Part shown: one piece after another, positions 35,011 through 43,854 of the stretch | Numbering within the stretch: the first letter of the stretch is position 1 | How the letters are laid out: every line of letters begins with the position of its first letter | Assembly: GCF_013302895.1 (NCBI RefSeq) | Contig: NZ_VJOK01000001.1 | Location: 2,914,600-2,978,599 of the forward strand | Direction of reading: 5' to 3' | Origin: Streptomyces albus subsp. chlorinus | Lineage (GTDB): Bacteria > Actinomycetota > Actinomycetes > Streptomycetales > Streptomycetaceae | Length of the DNA stretch: 64,000 bases | Notes under the pieces: model-generated | What the model saw: only the letters and a program-made list of their open reading frames with translations | Database searches by the model: none | Told to the model about the DNA's origin: nothing | Position numbers and translations under genes: made by a program

Positions 35011-36399
35011 TCACCGGGCGTCGCTGGCGAGGAACGCCAGCAGGTCCTGGCGGCTGACCACCCCGCTGGGCCGCCCCTCCGCCAGGACGACCGCCGCGTC
35101 GGCCCCTTCCAGCACGGCCATCAGGTCGGCCACGGGCTCCCCCGAGCCCACGTGCGGCAGCGGTGCGCTCATGTGCTTGTCCAGCGCGTCGTCGAGGGAG
35201 GCGCGCTGCGCGAACAGCGCGTCCAGCAGCTCCCGTTCCACCACCGACCCGATGACCTCCGCGGCCATCACATCCGGGTGGCCGGCACCGCGCTTGACGA
35301 CGGGCATCTGGGAGACGCCGTACTCGCGCAGCACCTCGATGGCCTCCCCCACCGTCTCCTCGGGGTGCATGTGCACCAGGGAGGGCATGGGCCCCTCCTT
35401 GAACCGCAGCACATCGCCGACCCGGGCCCCGGCGGTGCCGCTCTCCTCCAGGAACCCGTAGTCGTTCATCCACTCGTCGTTGAAGATCTTGCTGAGGTAG
35501 CCGCGTCCGCTGTCCGGCAGCAGCACGACCACCACGTCGTCGGGCCCCAGGCGCCTGGCGACCTCCAGCGCGCCGACGACGGCCATCCCGCAGGAGCCGC
35601 CGACCAGCAGCCCCTCCTCCCGGGCCAGGCGCCGGGTCATCCGGAAGGAGTCCTTGTCGGAGACGGCGACGATCTCGTCGGTGATGTTCCGGTCGTACGC
35701 GTCGGGCCAGAAGTCCTCACCGACGCCCTCGACCAGGTACGGACGGCCCGAACCGCCCGAGTAGACGGAACCCTCCGGGTCGGCGCCGATGATCCGTACG
35801 CGGCCGTCGCTGACCTCCTTCAGATACCGCCCGGTCCCGCTGATGGTGCCGCCGGTGCCGATGCCGGCGACGAAATGGGTGATCCGTCCCTCGGTCTGCT
35901 CCCACAGCTCGGGGCCGGTCGTCTCGTAGTGCGAGCGGGGGTTGTCCGGGTTGCTGTACTGGTCGGGTTTCCAGGCGCCGGGGGTCTCCCGGACCAGCCG
36001 GTCGGAGACGTTGTAGTAGGAGTCGGGGTGCTCGGGGTCGACGGCGGTCGGGCACACCACGACCTCGGCCCCGTACGCGCGCAGGACGTTGATCTTGTCC
36101 ATGGAGACCTTGTCGGGGCAGACGAACAGGCAGCGGTAGCCCTTCTGCTGGGCGACGATGGCCAGTCCGACACCCGTGTTGCCGGAGGTGGGCTCGACGA
36201 TCACCCCGCCGGGCCGCAGCGCGCCGGACGCCTCGGCCGCCTCGATCATGCGCAGCGCGATCCGGTCCTTCACGGAGCCGCCCGGGTTGAAGTACTCGAC
36301 CTTCGCCAGGACGGTGGCCTCGATGCCCTCCGTCACGCTGTTGAGCTTGATCAGCGGGGTGTTGCCGACAAGCTCGATCATCGACTCGTGATACTGCAC
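35011..36399 (-). CDS. cbs: Cystathionine beta-synthase
   Basis: PLP enzyme condensing serine with homocysteine (reverse transsulfuration). Catalytic domain 1-320: FNPGGSVKDRIALRM with the PLP Lys near residue 44, EPTSGNTGVGLAI near 75, the phosphate loop GIGTGGTISGTGR near 180 and GGSCGMAV near 270. Two CBS domains follow (about 340-460). Length 462 aa fits PALP plus a CBS pair, distinguishing it from O-acetylserine sulfhydrylase. GTG 36399 opens VQYHESMIELVGNTPLI. Confidence 0.94.
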   Translation of the reverse strand: MQYHESMIELVGNTPLIKLNSVTEGIEATVLAKVEYFNPGGSVKDRIALRMIEAAEASGALRPGGVIVEPTSGNTGVGLAIVAQQKGYRCLFVCPDKVSMDKINVLRAYGAEVVVCPTAVDPEHPDSYYNVSDRLVRETPGAWKPDQYSNPDNPRSHYETTGPELWEQTEGRITHFVAGIGTGGTISGTGRYLKEVSDGRVRIIGADPEGSVYSGGSGRPYLVEGVGEDFWPDAYDRNITDEIVAVSDKDSFRMTRRLAREEGLLVGGSCGMAVVGALEVARRLGPDDVVVVLLPDSGRGYLSKIFNDEWMNDYGFLEESGTAGARVGDVLRFKEGPMPSLVHMHPEETVGEAIEVLREYGVSQMPVVKRGAGHPDVMAAEVIGSVVERELLDALFAQRASLDDALDKHMSAPLPHVGSGEPVADLMAVLEGADAAVVLAEGRPSGVVSRQDLLAFLASDAR

Positions 36400-36641
36400 C
36401 GTGGTCTCCGCGCGTAGTCGTGGTCGTGGGCCGCGGGGTCGCGAGCCCGTGCCGACACCATATTGGGCAACACGTGCACGCCGGGGGCGCGTTGCAGCAA
36501 GGTCCGCACGGGGCAACACAGTCATGAGGGGTTCGAGCCCCGCGCGCGACGGAGAGTTCACCACTCCTTGAAAAGGTACGGACCGATGACCACACCAACG
36601 CAGCAGCACGACAACGCGGGAGGCGGAAGAGGAGAATGCCG

Positions 36642-37673
36642 ATGTCGAAGGCGTCGAGCGCGAGAGTAGCCCGGCGGATCGCGACCGCGGCCGCCTACGG
36701 AGGCGGCGGGATCGGCCTGGTCGGTGGGGCGGCGGTCGGGCTGCTCTTCACCGAGATCCAACTGGCGAAACGTCATATCGGCGGCTCCGGGGACGAGCCG
36801 CCCAAGGCCGACGGTCTGTACGGCGGCGCCTTCGGCAGGCTCTACCCGGGGCAGCCCCTGCGACTGGCCTTCCTGGGTGACTCGACCGCCGCGGGACAAG
36901 GCGTCCACCGGCCGCGCCAGACGCCCGGCGCCCTGCTGGCCTCCGCGCTGGCGGCCATCGCCGAACGCCCCGTCGAGCTGCGCAACGTCGCGCTGTCCGG
37001 GGCCATGTCCGACGACCTGGAACGGCAGATCACCCTGCTGCTCAGCGAGCGGGACCTCGCCGAGGCACCGGACGTGTGCGTGATCATGATCGGCGCCAAC
37101 GACGTCACCCATCGCATGCCCCCGGCGCGCTCGGTCCGCTACCTGTCGGACGCGGTGGCACGGCTGCGTACCGCCGGCTGCGAGGTGGTGGTCGGCACCT
37201 GCCCCGACCTGGGCAGCGTCGAGCCCGTGGGACAGCCGCTGCGCTGGATCGCGCGGCGGCTTTCGCGTCAGCTCGCGGCCGCGCAGACCATCGCCGTCGT
37301 CGAGGAGGGCGGCCGCACGGTCTCGCTGGGCGACCTGCTCGGCCCGGAGTTCTCCGCGAACCCGCGCGAGCTGTTCGGCCCCGACAACTACCACCCCTCC
37401 GCCGAGGGGTACGCCACCGCCGCGATGGCCGTCCTGCCCACCCTGTGCGCGGCGCTGGGGCTGTGGCCGACGGAGGACGAACGGCCCGACGCCCGGCGCC
37501 GCGAGGGCGTGCTCCCCGTCGCCCGCGCCGCGGCGGAGGCCGCCGCCGAGGGCGGCACCGAGGTCGCGGGGATGCGCGGCCCCTGGGCCCTCCTCAAACA
37601 CCGCCGCCGCCGCAGGCTGCCGCCCCCGGAAGAGATCACCCGCGAACCCCAGCCCGAAGCCGGCCGCCACTGA
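36642..37673 (+). CDS. SGNH/GDSL hydrolase, membrane-anchored or secreted
   Basis: Esterase/lipase-like hydrolase of 343 aa with an N-terminal hydrophobic segment (about 10-40). Block I LAFLGDSTAAGQG with Ser near residue 85, a GAND block (MIGANDVTHRM) near 155, and the C-terminal DNYHPSAEGYA with the Asp-His pair near 250. ATG 36642 is preferred to 36636 because the GAGGAG site is then seven bases away. A basic tail follows. Substrate unknown. Confidence 0.88.
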   Translation: MSKASSARVARRIATAAAYGGGGIGLVGGAAVGLLFTEIQLAKRHIGGSGDEPPKADGLYGGAFGRLYPGQPLRLAFLGDSTAAGQGVHRPRQTPGALLASALAAIAERPVELRNVALSGAMSDDLERQITLLLSERDLAEAPDVCVIMIGANDVTHRMPPARSVRYLSDAVARLRTAGCEVVVGTCPDLGSVEPVGQPLRWIARRLSRQLAAAQTIAVVEEGGRTVSLGDLLGPEFSANPRELFGPDNYHPSAEGYATAAMAVLPTLCAALGLWPTEDERPDARRREGVLPVARAAAEAAAEGGTEVAGMRGPWALLKHRRRRRLPPPEEITREPQPEAGRH

Positions 37674-37678
37674 GACCT

Positions 37679-37756
37679 GCACCAGGACCTGTCCGATAGG
37701 ACCCGCACCAGGACCTGTCCGAGGAGGCACTCCCACGATCTGTCCGAGGAGGCCCT
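37679..37756. repeat. Tandem 26-base repeat after the SGNH hydrolase
   Basis: GCACCAGGACCTGTCCGA occurs at 37679-37696 and 37705-37722, with a third, diverged copy (GATCTGTCCGAGGAGGC) near 37737. It lies just downstream of the stop codon. Confidence 0.6.
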
Positions 37757-37832
37757 CCCGGGACCCGCCCGATGACGCGCGCCCGAGGTCCGGCGCGGGT
37801 GTCCTGACCGGCGGCTTGACCGGCGAGGCGGG

Positions 37833-37848
37833 AAAAGCAAACGCTTAG
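37833..37848. promoter_or_regulatory. Possible TetR-type operator upstream of thiolase
   Basis: AAAAGCAAACGCTTAG, an AAGC-n4-GCTT dyad in an AT-rich patch 100 bases before the thiolase start. It resembles sites of acyl-CoA-metabolism TetR regulators in actinobacteria (inference from memory of such motifs). Confidence 0.4.
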
Positions 37849-37947
37849 AAGAGGCCCGCATCACACCGTGCAGGCCGTGACCCGCACCCTACGGGCGGGT
37901 AGCTTCCGCTGCGTAGCCGTCCGACCCGCCCACTCCCTGGAGTACCG

Positions 37948-39198
37948 ATGCCCGAAGCAGTGATCGTCTCCGCCACCCGCTCCCCCATCGGCCGCGCCTT
38001 CAAGGGCTCCCTCAAGGACGTCCGCCCGGACGATCTGACGGCAGAGATCATCAAGGCCGCCCTGGCCAAGGTGCCGGAGCTGGACCCGGCCGACATCGAC
38101 GACCTGATGCTGGGCTGCGGCCTCCCGGGCGGTGAGCAGGGGCACAACCTCGGCCGTGTCGTCGCCGTGCAGATGGGCATGGACCACCTGCCGGGCTGCA
38201 CCATCACCCGGTACTGCTCCTCGTCCCTCCAGACGACCCGCATGGCGCTGCACGCGATCAAGGCCGGCGAAGGGGAGGTGTTCATCTCCGCGGGTGTCGA
38301 GGTGGTCTCCCGCTCCGTCAAGGGCACCTCCGACGGAATGCCCGACACCCACAACCCGCTCTTCGCCGACGCCGAGGCGCGTACCGCGGCCCGCGCGGAG
38401 AAGGGCGGCGAGGGCTGGACCGACCCGCGGGAGGACGGCCGGCTGCCGGACATCTACATCGCGATGGGCCAGACCGCCGAGAACCTGGCCCGGTACAAGG
38501 GCATCTCGCGGCGTGAGATGGACGAGTTCGGTGTGCGGTCCCAGAACCTCGCCGAGAAGGCCCTCGCCGACGGCTTCTGGGAGCGGGAGATCACGCCCGT
38601 CACCACGCCTGGGGGCGCCTCCGGGGCCGAAGGCTCCGGGGGAGGCACGGTGGTCAGCAAGGACGACGGCCCGCGTCCCGGCGTCACACTGGAGGGCGTC
38701 GAAGGGCTCAAGCCCGTCTTCCGCCCCGACGGCCTGGTCACGGCGGGCAACTGCTGCCCGCTCAACGACGGCGCCGCCGCGCTCGTGATCATGTCCGACA
38801 CCAAGGCGCGCGAGCTGGGCCTGACCCCGCTGGCCCGTATCGTCTCGACCGGCGTCTCCGCCCTCTCCCCCGAGATCATGGGGTACGGCCCCGTCGAGGC
38901 CAGCAAGCAGGCGCTGGCCCGCGCGGGCATGTCAATCGGCGACATCGACCTGGTCGAGATCAACGAGGCGTTCGCGGCCCAGGTGATCCCCTCCTACCAG
39001 GACCTCGGCATCGACCTCGACAAGCTGAACGTCAACGGCGGGGCCATCGCCGTGGGTCACCCCTTCGGGATGACCGGTGCCCGCATCACCACCACGCTGC
39101 TCAACTCGCTCCAGTGGCACGACAAGCAGTTCGGCCTGGAGACGATGTGCGTGGGCGGCGGCCAGGGCATGGCGATGGTGCTGGAACGCCTCAGCTGA
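37948..39198 (+). CDS. Thiolase (acetyl-CoA C-acyltransferase)
   Basis: Catalyses thiolytic cleavage of 3-ketoacyl-CoA or the reverse Claisen condensation. 416 aa. Nucleophile Cys in YCSSSLQTTRMALH near residue 91, EINEAFAAQ near 345, GGAIAVGHPFGMTGAR near 365 and CVGGGQGMAM near 400 with the second catalytic Cys. The IEINEAFAA/GHP arrangement suits a degradative (FadA-like) enzyme. ATG has a CTGGAG site. Confidence 0.95.
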   Translation: MPEAVIVSATRSPIGRAFKGSLKDVRPDDLTAEIIKAALAKVPELDPADIDDLMLGCGLPGGEQGHNLGRVVAVQMGMDHLPGCTITRYCSSSLQTTRMALHAIKAGEGEVFISAGVEVVSRSVKGTSDGMPDTHNPLFADAEARTAARAEKGGEGWTDPREDGRLPDIYIAMGQTAENLARYKGISRREMDEFGVRSQNLAEKALADGFWEREITPVTTPGGASGAEGSGGGTVVSKDDGPRPGVTLEGVEGLKPVFRPDGLVTAGNCCPLNDGAAALVIMSDTKARELGLTPLARIVSTGVSALSPEIMGYGPVEASKQALARAGMSIGDIDLVEINEAFAAQVIPSYQDLGIDLDKLNVNGGAIAVGHPFGMTGARITTTLLNSLQWHDKQFGLETMCVGGGQGMAMVLERLS

Positions 39199-39225
39199 GC
39201 CCCCTTCGGGCTCCGCCGGGGGCTC
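39197..39225 (+). terminator. Hairpin terminator after thiolase
   Basis: GAGCCCCC (39197-39204) and GGGGGCTC (39218-39225), starting within the stop codon of the thiolase gene. Confidence 0.7.
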
Positions 39226-39320
39226 CGTATGCTCCCGGCAGGGCCGCTGCCCCGGCGCGTCCGGGGCAGGGCACCCCGCACCACCGGCTGTGCACGCGCC
39301 GATACGTTGGCGAGACCGAA

Positions 39321-39355
39321 GCGCCCCCAGGATGTGATATACACCCTGGGGGCGC
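39321..39355. terminator. Second hairpin between thiolase and the next gene
   Basis: Perfect 11-base arms GCGCCCCCAGG (39321-39331) and CCTGGGGGCGC (39345-39355) with an AT-rich loop (ATGTGATATACAC). It may be a backup terminator; the AT-rich loop could also be a binding site. Confidence 0.55.
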
Positions 39356-39535
39356 GGCATAAGCGCAGGTCAGAGCGGTATGGCTGCGCGCTGCTCGGTT
39401 CGCACCCTGTCCCATTCGCCGGGATTTGCACTACGGTCGGAGAACCTTGGACAACCTTCGCGACAGCGCTGTTGTAGGAAGTCAGGGGAACGACCGGGGG
39501 GACGTGTCAGGGGGGTCGAACCGGAACCGGGAGTC

Positions 39536-40705
39536 ATGTCAGTGAGCGCCATATCCCTCATCCTGCTGTGTGCGGCGGCCGTGGCCACCGCGTTGGGCGG
39601 TGCGGCACTGCACACGGCACGCGGCCTGCGCCGTCAGCTGACAGCGCTGCGCGCCGAACTGGAGCCGACAACCGCAGCCGCCGGCACGGTCCCGCACGCC
39701 CGGACGGCGCCGGGGAGCCAGGAGCACGGCGGGACTGAGAGCGGCGGAACGGAGAGCGGCGAAGCGGAGGAGGGCGCCTTCGAGCGGCAGATCCGCGCCG
39801 CTGTCGCCGCCGCGCTGGCGGACGAGCGGGAACGCGAACTGGCGGAGGCGCGCGCCTTCTGGGCCGCGCAGGAAGCCCGCGACGCGGGCCCCGGGTCGGG
39901 CGCCCTGCTGGCGGGCCACGGCACGGAGTACGAGGTCGCGCCGAGCGATCTCGACGACGGCTTCCCGCACCTGCCGGACGCCTCCCGGACCGGCACCGCC
40001 CTCCCGGACGCCTCCCTCACGGACTACCCCTTCGCGGACACCGCCCTCCCGGACGCCCCCCTCACGGACACCGGTCTCCCGGACTCCGGCCCCACCGGAC
40101 CCGGTGACGAGACGGCCGGGACGCCGGGCGCCGGCGACCGCGCCGCCGGCCACCGCCCGCCCACGGGTTCCGAGACGGGCGAGCTGTTCATCCCGCGCCA
40201 GCCCGGCCCCGAGGACGGCGACGTGGACGTGGAGGTGGACGTCGCCCCGTACCAGGGCGCCGGGAGCGAGCCCGGGACCGGGTCCGGGGAGGAGCCCCCG
40301 GACCTGGCGGCGGCGCGCCGCCGCCACCCCTCCCAGCCCGACTACAACCTCAAGGGCGAACCGGTCACCCCCCAGGCGGCGCCCTCGCCCGCGCCGACGG
40401 TCACCTATCACGAGCGCACCATCGAACGGCTCGCTCAGCTGGCCGACGCCCGCACCCCGCTGGCCGACGTACGGCCCGGCCCGCTGGGCACGCTGGACCT
40501 GTACCTGTTCGAGGACGGTACGACGGTGTGCCTGTCGCCGGGCGACCGCGTCACCAGCGAGGCGCTGGCCGACGCCGTACGCCGCGGCGAACCGCCCGTC
40601 CTGATGGGCGGTTCCGGCATCGCCGGCTCCTACACCCTCACCTTCGCCTACCCGGACGGCAGCACGGCCTACCTGCTGGCCGACCGCGTCATCACCCCGC
40701 TGTAG
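39536..40705 (+). CDS. Membrane-anchored acidic protein of unknown function
   Basis: The 389-aa protein has an N-terminal helix (about 4-26), a charged helical stretch, an acidic disordered middle with LPDASLTDYPFADTALPDAP-type repeats (about 150-185), and a folded C-terminal part (about 285-389: LGTLDLYLFEDGTTVCLSPGD, SYTLTFAYPDGSTAYLLADR). ATG 39536 has a GGGAG site. No family recognised. Confidence 0.78.
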   Translation: MSVSAISLILLCAAAVATALGGAALHTARGLRRQLTALRAELEPTTAAAGTVPHARTAPGSQEHGGTESGGTESGEAEEGAFERQIRAAVAAALADERERELAEARAFWAAQEARDAGPGSGALLAGHGTEYEVAPSDLDDGFPHLPDASRTGTALPDASLTDYPFADTALPDAPLTDTGLPDSGPTGPGDETAGTPGAGDRAAGHRPPTGSETGELFIPRQPGPEDGDVDVEVDVAPYQGAGSEPGTGSGEEPPDLAAARRRHPSQPDYNLKGEPVTPQAAPSPAPTVTYHERTIERLAQLADARTPLADVRPGPLGTLDLYLFEDGTTVCLSPGDRVTSEALADAVRRGEPPVLMGGSGIAGSYTLTFAYPDGSTAYLLADRVITPL

Positions 40706-40733
40706 CCGCCCGCCCAGCCGCAGCCCCCGCGCA

Positions 40734-41093
40734 CTACGGGCGGGGGGTGCGGCTGGGCGGGAAGACGGGTGCCGTTCCGATCAGGTGGAGCGCCTCCGCG
40801 AGGGCGGGCCCGGCCACGGCGGGCGGCGCCTCCTCCAGCGCGGCGGCCAGGTCGTGCCCGGCGACGGCCAGTTGGTCCCCGACGGCGAAGATCCCGGCGT
40901 CGGGCAGCTCCCTCCCGCCGGGGCCGCCGCCCTCCGGGAACTCCAGCCGCTGGGCCCGCAGCGCCAACTCCCTCGCGAGAGCCAGCCCCTCGGCTGCGGC
41001 TCCCCGCCGCAAGGTGCTCTGCGGCATGGCCCGCAGCCGGTCGGCGAGCCGTTCCACGGCGTCGGTCAGGGGGCGGGTATCCACGGACGGCAC
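40734..41093 (-). CDS. Hypothetical helical protein
   Basis: The 119-aa protein is rich in Ala and Leu and predicted mainly helical (LTDAVERLADRLRAMPQSTLRRGAAAEGLALARELALRAQRLE). No membrane segment or known motif. GTG start at 41093. High third-position GC supports coding. It is convergent with the preceding membrane-protein gene. Confidence 0.7.
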   Translation of the reverse strand: MPSVDTRPLTDAVERLADRLRAMPQSTLRRGAAAEGLALARELALRAQRLEFPEGGGPGGRELPDAGIFAVGDQLAVAGHDLAAALEEAPPAVAGPALAEALHLIGTAPVFPPSRTPRP

Positions 41094-41208
41094 GCCCTCA
41101 CCTTATCCAGTGCGTCGCCCGACCCGGCGATCCCGCACTGTTGCCAACGCCCGAACACTCAGGCAACGTGGCGTCAAGGACTCATTGCAGAAGCGTCCGG
41201 AGGCGCCG

Positions 41209-41436
41209 ATGTCCCAAGTCTTCTCCGAAGAGACCCACCGGAACATGCTCTCCCGCATCCCGCAGTGCACCGGTCGTGAAGTCTCCGACTGGCTCCGCAT
41301 GGTGGACGAAGGCCCCGCCCTGCTCCGCTTCGAGGAGAAGGTGAGCTGGCTCCGCGGCGAGCACAACCTCGCCTACGGGCACGCCAAGGCCATCATCCAC
41401 GAGCACGACCTGCGCCGCGCCGCACGCCACTTCTAG
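41209..41436 (+). CDS. Small DUF4287-like protein
   Basis: The 75-aa protein reads MSQVFSEETHRNMLSRIPQ, then GREVSDWLRMVDEGPALLRFEEKVSWLRGEHNLAYGHAKAIIHEHDLRRA. The 'G...W...LR...HNL.YGHAKAIIHEHD' pattern matches DUF4287-type proteins, often found alone or fused to DUF5655. ATG has a CCGGAGG site. Function unknown. Confidence 0.8.
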   Translation: MSQVFSEETHRNMLSRIPQCTGREVSDWLRMVDEGPALLRFEEKVSWLRGEHNLAYGHAKAIIHEHDLRRAARHF

Positions 41437-41529
41437 ACCGGGCCCGTGCCGCCTGGACGCAGGGCCCGAAGTCCCAGGCGTCAGGAGAAACAGGACGAAG
41501 GACGCGAACCACCAGCAGCGAACAGCGCG

Positions 41530-41565
41530 GAGGGCCCGGGAGGCAGGCACACCTCCCGGGCCCTC
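41530..41565. terminator. Bidirectional hairpin terminator
   Basis: Perfect 14-base arms (41530-41543, 41552-41565) beginning GAGGGCCCGGG, loop of 8, between the small DUF4287-like gene and the convergent Bax-inhibitor-like gene. Confidence 0.85.
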
Positions 41566-41609
41566 TTCGTCTGCGTCCTCGTCGCTCGATGGCGACGCTC
41601 AGCTGGCGC

Positions 41610-42476
41610 TCAGTTGTCGCCCTGCAGGATGGCGATCAGCCGGAGGAACTCCAGGTAGATCCACACCAGCGTCAGCGTCAGACCGAAGGCGGACAGCCAC
41701 GCCTCCTCCTTCGGGGCGCCGTAGGCGATGCCGTCCTCGACCTGCTTGAAGTCCAGGGCGAGGAACAACGCGCCGAGCACGACGCCGATGACGCCGAAGA
41801 GGATGCCCAGGCCGCCGCTGCGGAAGCCGAGCCCGTCACCGCCGCCGAAGGCGGCGAAGAGCAGGTTGACCGCCATCAGCAGCACGAAGCCGATGGCCGC
41901 GGCCATCACGAAGCGGTAGAACCGCTGGGTGACACGGATCACACGGGTCTTGTAGAGCACCAGGACGGCGGTGAAGACCGCCATGGTGCCGAGCACCGCC
42001 TGCATGGCGGCGCCGTTCACCCACTGGTTGACGTAGTTGCTCAGGGCGCCGAGGAACAGCCCCTCGAAGGCGGCGTACGCGAGGATCAGCGCGGGCGACG
42101 CCTTGCGCTTGAACGTCTGGACGAAGCCCAGCACCATCGCGACGAGGCCGGCGCCGACGGCGAGGCCGAGCGAAAGCCCGGTGAACCAGGCCACGGCGGC
42201 GGTGACGACGACGAGGCCGAGGGTCATGCCCGTGCGGGCGACCACGTCGTCCATCGTCATCCGTCCGGCGGACGGGGCCGCCGGGGGCGCGTACGGCTGA
42301 CCGGCGGTCTGCGTCTGCTGCGCGGCATCGGGCTGCTGCGCGTACGGGTTGGCGGCGTAGGGGTTCGTCGCGTACGGGTTCCCGGCCTGCGGCGGCTGCT
42401 GCTGCGCGTTGAAGCCGGCATAGCCGCTGGTGCGGCTGAACCCCCGTCGCGAGAAGACCGGGTTGCTGCTCCTCAT
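41610..42476 (-). CDS. Bax inhibitor-1/YccA-like membrane protein
   Basis: The 288-aa protein has a cytoplasmic Gln/Asn/Pro-rich N-terminus with ANPYAxNPYA repeats (about 25-60) followed by seven hydrophobic segments, including LGLVVVTAAVAWFTGLSLGL, SPALILAYAAFEGLFLGALS and ILFGVIGVVLGALFLALDFKQVEDGI. The terminal segment WLSAFGLTLTLVWIYLEFLRLI is the family signature. These act as ion or pH-responsive channels in other bacteria. ATG 42476 follows TGGAGGAG. Confidence 0.9.
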   Translation of the reverse strand: MRSSNPVFSRRGFSRTSGYAGFNAQQQPPQAGNPYATNPYAANPYAQQPDAAQQTQTAGQPYAPPAAPSAGRMTMDDVVARTGMTLGLVVVTAAVAWFTGLSLGLAVGAGLVAMVLGFVQTFKRKASPALILAYAAFEGLFLGALSNYVNQWVNGAAMQAVLGTMAVFTAVLVLYKTRVIRVTQRFYRFVMAAAIGFVLLMAVNLLFAAFGGGDGLGFRSGGLGILFGVIGVVLGALFLALDFKQVEDGIAYGAPKEEAWLSAFGLTLTLVWIYLEFLRLIAILQGDN

Positions 42477-42646
42477 CTCACTCCTCCATGGCCACACGGC
42501 GCGGCCTCGCAGTCCAGCGTAATGCGTTAGTAAAAACAGCACGCTAGTCCAGAGTCAACAACGAGGAAAAGGCGTTCGTTGTTCCTCGCCCCCGGCCACC
42601 CGCGCCTGCCTCACCCGCCCGGGTGAGGCAGGCGGCGCACCGCGGT

Positions 42647-43222
42647 TCAGGAGCGCAGCACCAGGACGGCCCCCGCGAGCACGGCGCCGAGGACGAGGGC
42701 GCCCGCGCCGTGGGCGAGCCGGTGGGGCCGCGGCAGCGGAAGGACCCGGTCGGCCGCCAGCCTGCCGGGGCCGGTGAGGGTGAGCGCGGCGGCCGCCACC
42801 AGGAGCAGCAGCTCGTACTCGACGCCTTCGGGGGCGAAGAAGCCGCCGCCCCACTTCACGGCGAGCGCGTTGAGCATCGTGCCGAAGACCGCGGCGCCCG
42901 CCAGCGGAGTGAGCAGGCCCAGCGCGAGGCCGAGTCCGCCGAGTGTCTCGCTGAGCCCGGCGACGACGGCCATGGTCGTGTGCGAGGGGTAGCCCGCCGA
43001 GGCGAAGAACTGCGCGGTGCCCTCCAGCCCGCCGCCGAACCAGCCGAAGAGCTTCTGCGCGCCGTGCGCCGCCATCGTGAGGCCGACCGCGAGGCGGAGC
43101 AGGAGCAGGCCGGCGTCATGACCGGACTGCTCGGCCGGGGCCGCTCCGGGCGAGAGGGGGGCGGCGGGGAGCCGGTCGTCTCGCGGGGCCCCGGGGGCCT
43201 GGGCGGTGTGGGGGGACGTCAT
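42647..43222 (-). CDS. DoxX-family membrane protein
   Basis: The 191-aa protein has a disordered N-terminus and four helices; LLLLRLAVGLTMAAHGAQKLFGWFGG near residue 40 and SETLGGLGLALGLLTPLAG are DoxX hallmarks. Some actinobacterial members work with redox partners in thiol stress. ATG 43222 follows GGAGG. Divergent from a MarR regulator with shared operators. Confidence 0.9.
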   Translation of the reverse strand: MTSPHTAQAPGAPRDDRLPAAPLSPGAAPAEQSGHDAGLLLLRLAVGLTMAAHGAQKLFGWFGGGLEGTAQFFASAGYPSHTTMAVVAGLSETLGGLGLALGLLTPLAGAAVFGTMLNALAVKWGGGFFAPEGVEYELLLLVAAAALTLTGPGRLAADRVLPLPRPHRLAHGAGALVLGAVLAGAVLVLRS

Positions 43223-43272
43223 GAGCGGAGCCTCCTTCTTCGGGCGGCCGGGACGGGCCACCGACGCGAAGT

Positions 43273-43337
43273 GTTTCGAATTCGAACGAGGATCTCGACC
43301 GTAACAAGGAGGTTTGAATTTGAACAACACGTAGAAT
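43273..43337. promoter_or_regulatory. MarR-type operators and leaderless marR promoter
   Basis: Two AT-rich dyads: TTCGAATTCGAA (43275-43286, perfect) and GTTTGAATTTGAAC (43312-43325). A TAGAAT -10 (43332-43337) ends seven bases before the regulator ATG, so its mRNA is probably leaderless and the second dyad covers the -35 region. The first lies in the doxX leader. Confidence 0.6.
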
Positions 43338-43344
43338 AGGCCGT

Positions 43345-43854
43345 ATGGCCGAGACCAGGTGGCTCGATGAGCGGGAGATGGCGGCCTGGCAGGGCTTCCT
43401 GGAGGCGACCAGCCGGGTCTCCCGTCATCTGGAGCAGCAGCTGAAGGAGGACGCGGGCCTCTCCCACCCGCAGTACGAGATCCTCGTCCGCCTCTCGGGC
43501 ACGCCCGATGGCGAGGTACGGATGACGGACCTGGCCGAGGGCCTGGTCACCTCCAAGAGCAACCTCACCTACCAGGTGGGCCAGCTGGAGAAGCGCGGCC
43601 TGGTGCGGCGGCGCTCCTGCCCCACCGACGTCCGCGGCGTCCTCGCCGCCCTCACGGACGAGGGCCGCGACGTGCTGCGCGCCGCGGCCCCGGGTCACGT
43701 GGCGGCCGTCCGCGAAGCCCTGATCGACGTGCTCGAACGCGACGAGATCGACGTCCTCGCCCGCGCGCTGGGCCGCGTCGGCGCGCGGCTGCGCCCGCCG
43801 CGTCAGGGCACGGGCAGCGCGGACAGCGGCGGGAGCGGCACCTCCTCCTCGTAG
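43345..43854 (+). CDS. MarR-family regulator, divergent to doxX
   Basis: The 169-aa protein has a MarR fold: LEQQLKEDAGLSHPQYEILVRLSG, recognition helix region LAEGLVTSKSNLTYQVGQLEKRGL and wing VRRRSCPTDVRGVLAALTDEGR. Its 3' end overlaps the convergent fusion gene by 52 bases. Likely represses itself and doxX through the intergenic dyads. Confidence 0.92.
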   Translation: MAETRWLDEREMAAWQGFLEATSRVSRHLEQQLKEDAGLSHPQYEILVRLSGTPDGEVRMTDLAEGLVTSKSNLTYQVGQLEKRGLVRRRSCPTDVRGVLAALTDEGRDVLRAAAPGHVAAVREALIDVLERDEIDVLARALGRVGARLRPPRQGTGSADSGGSGTSSS

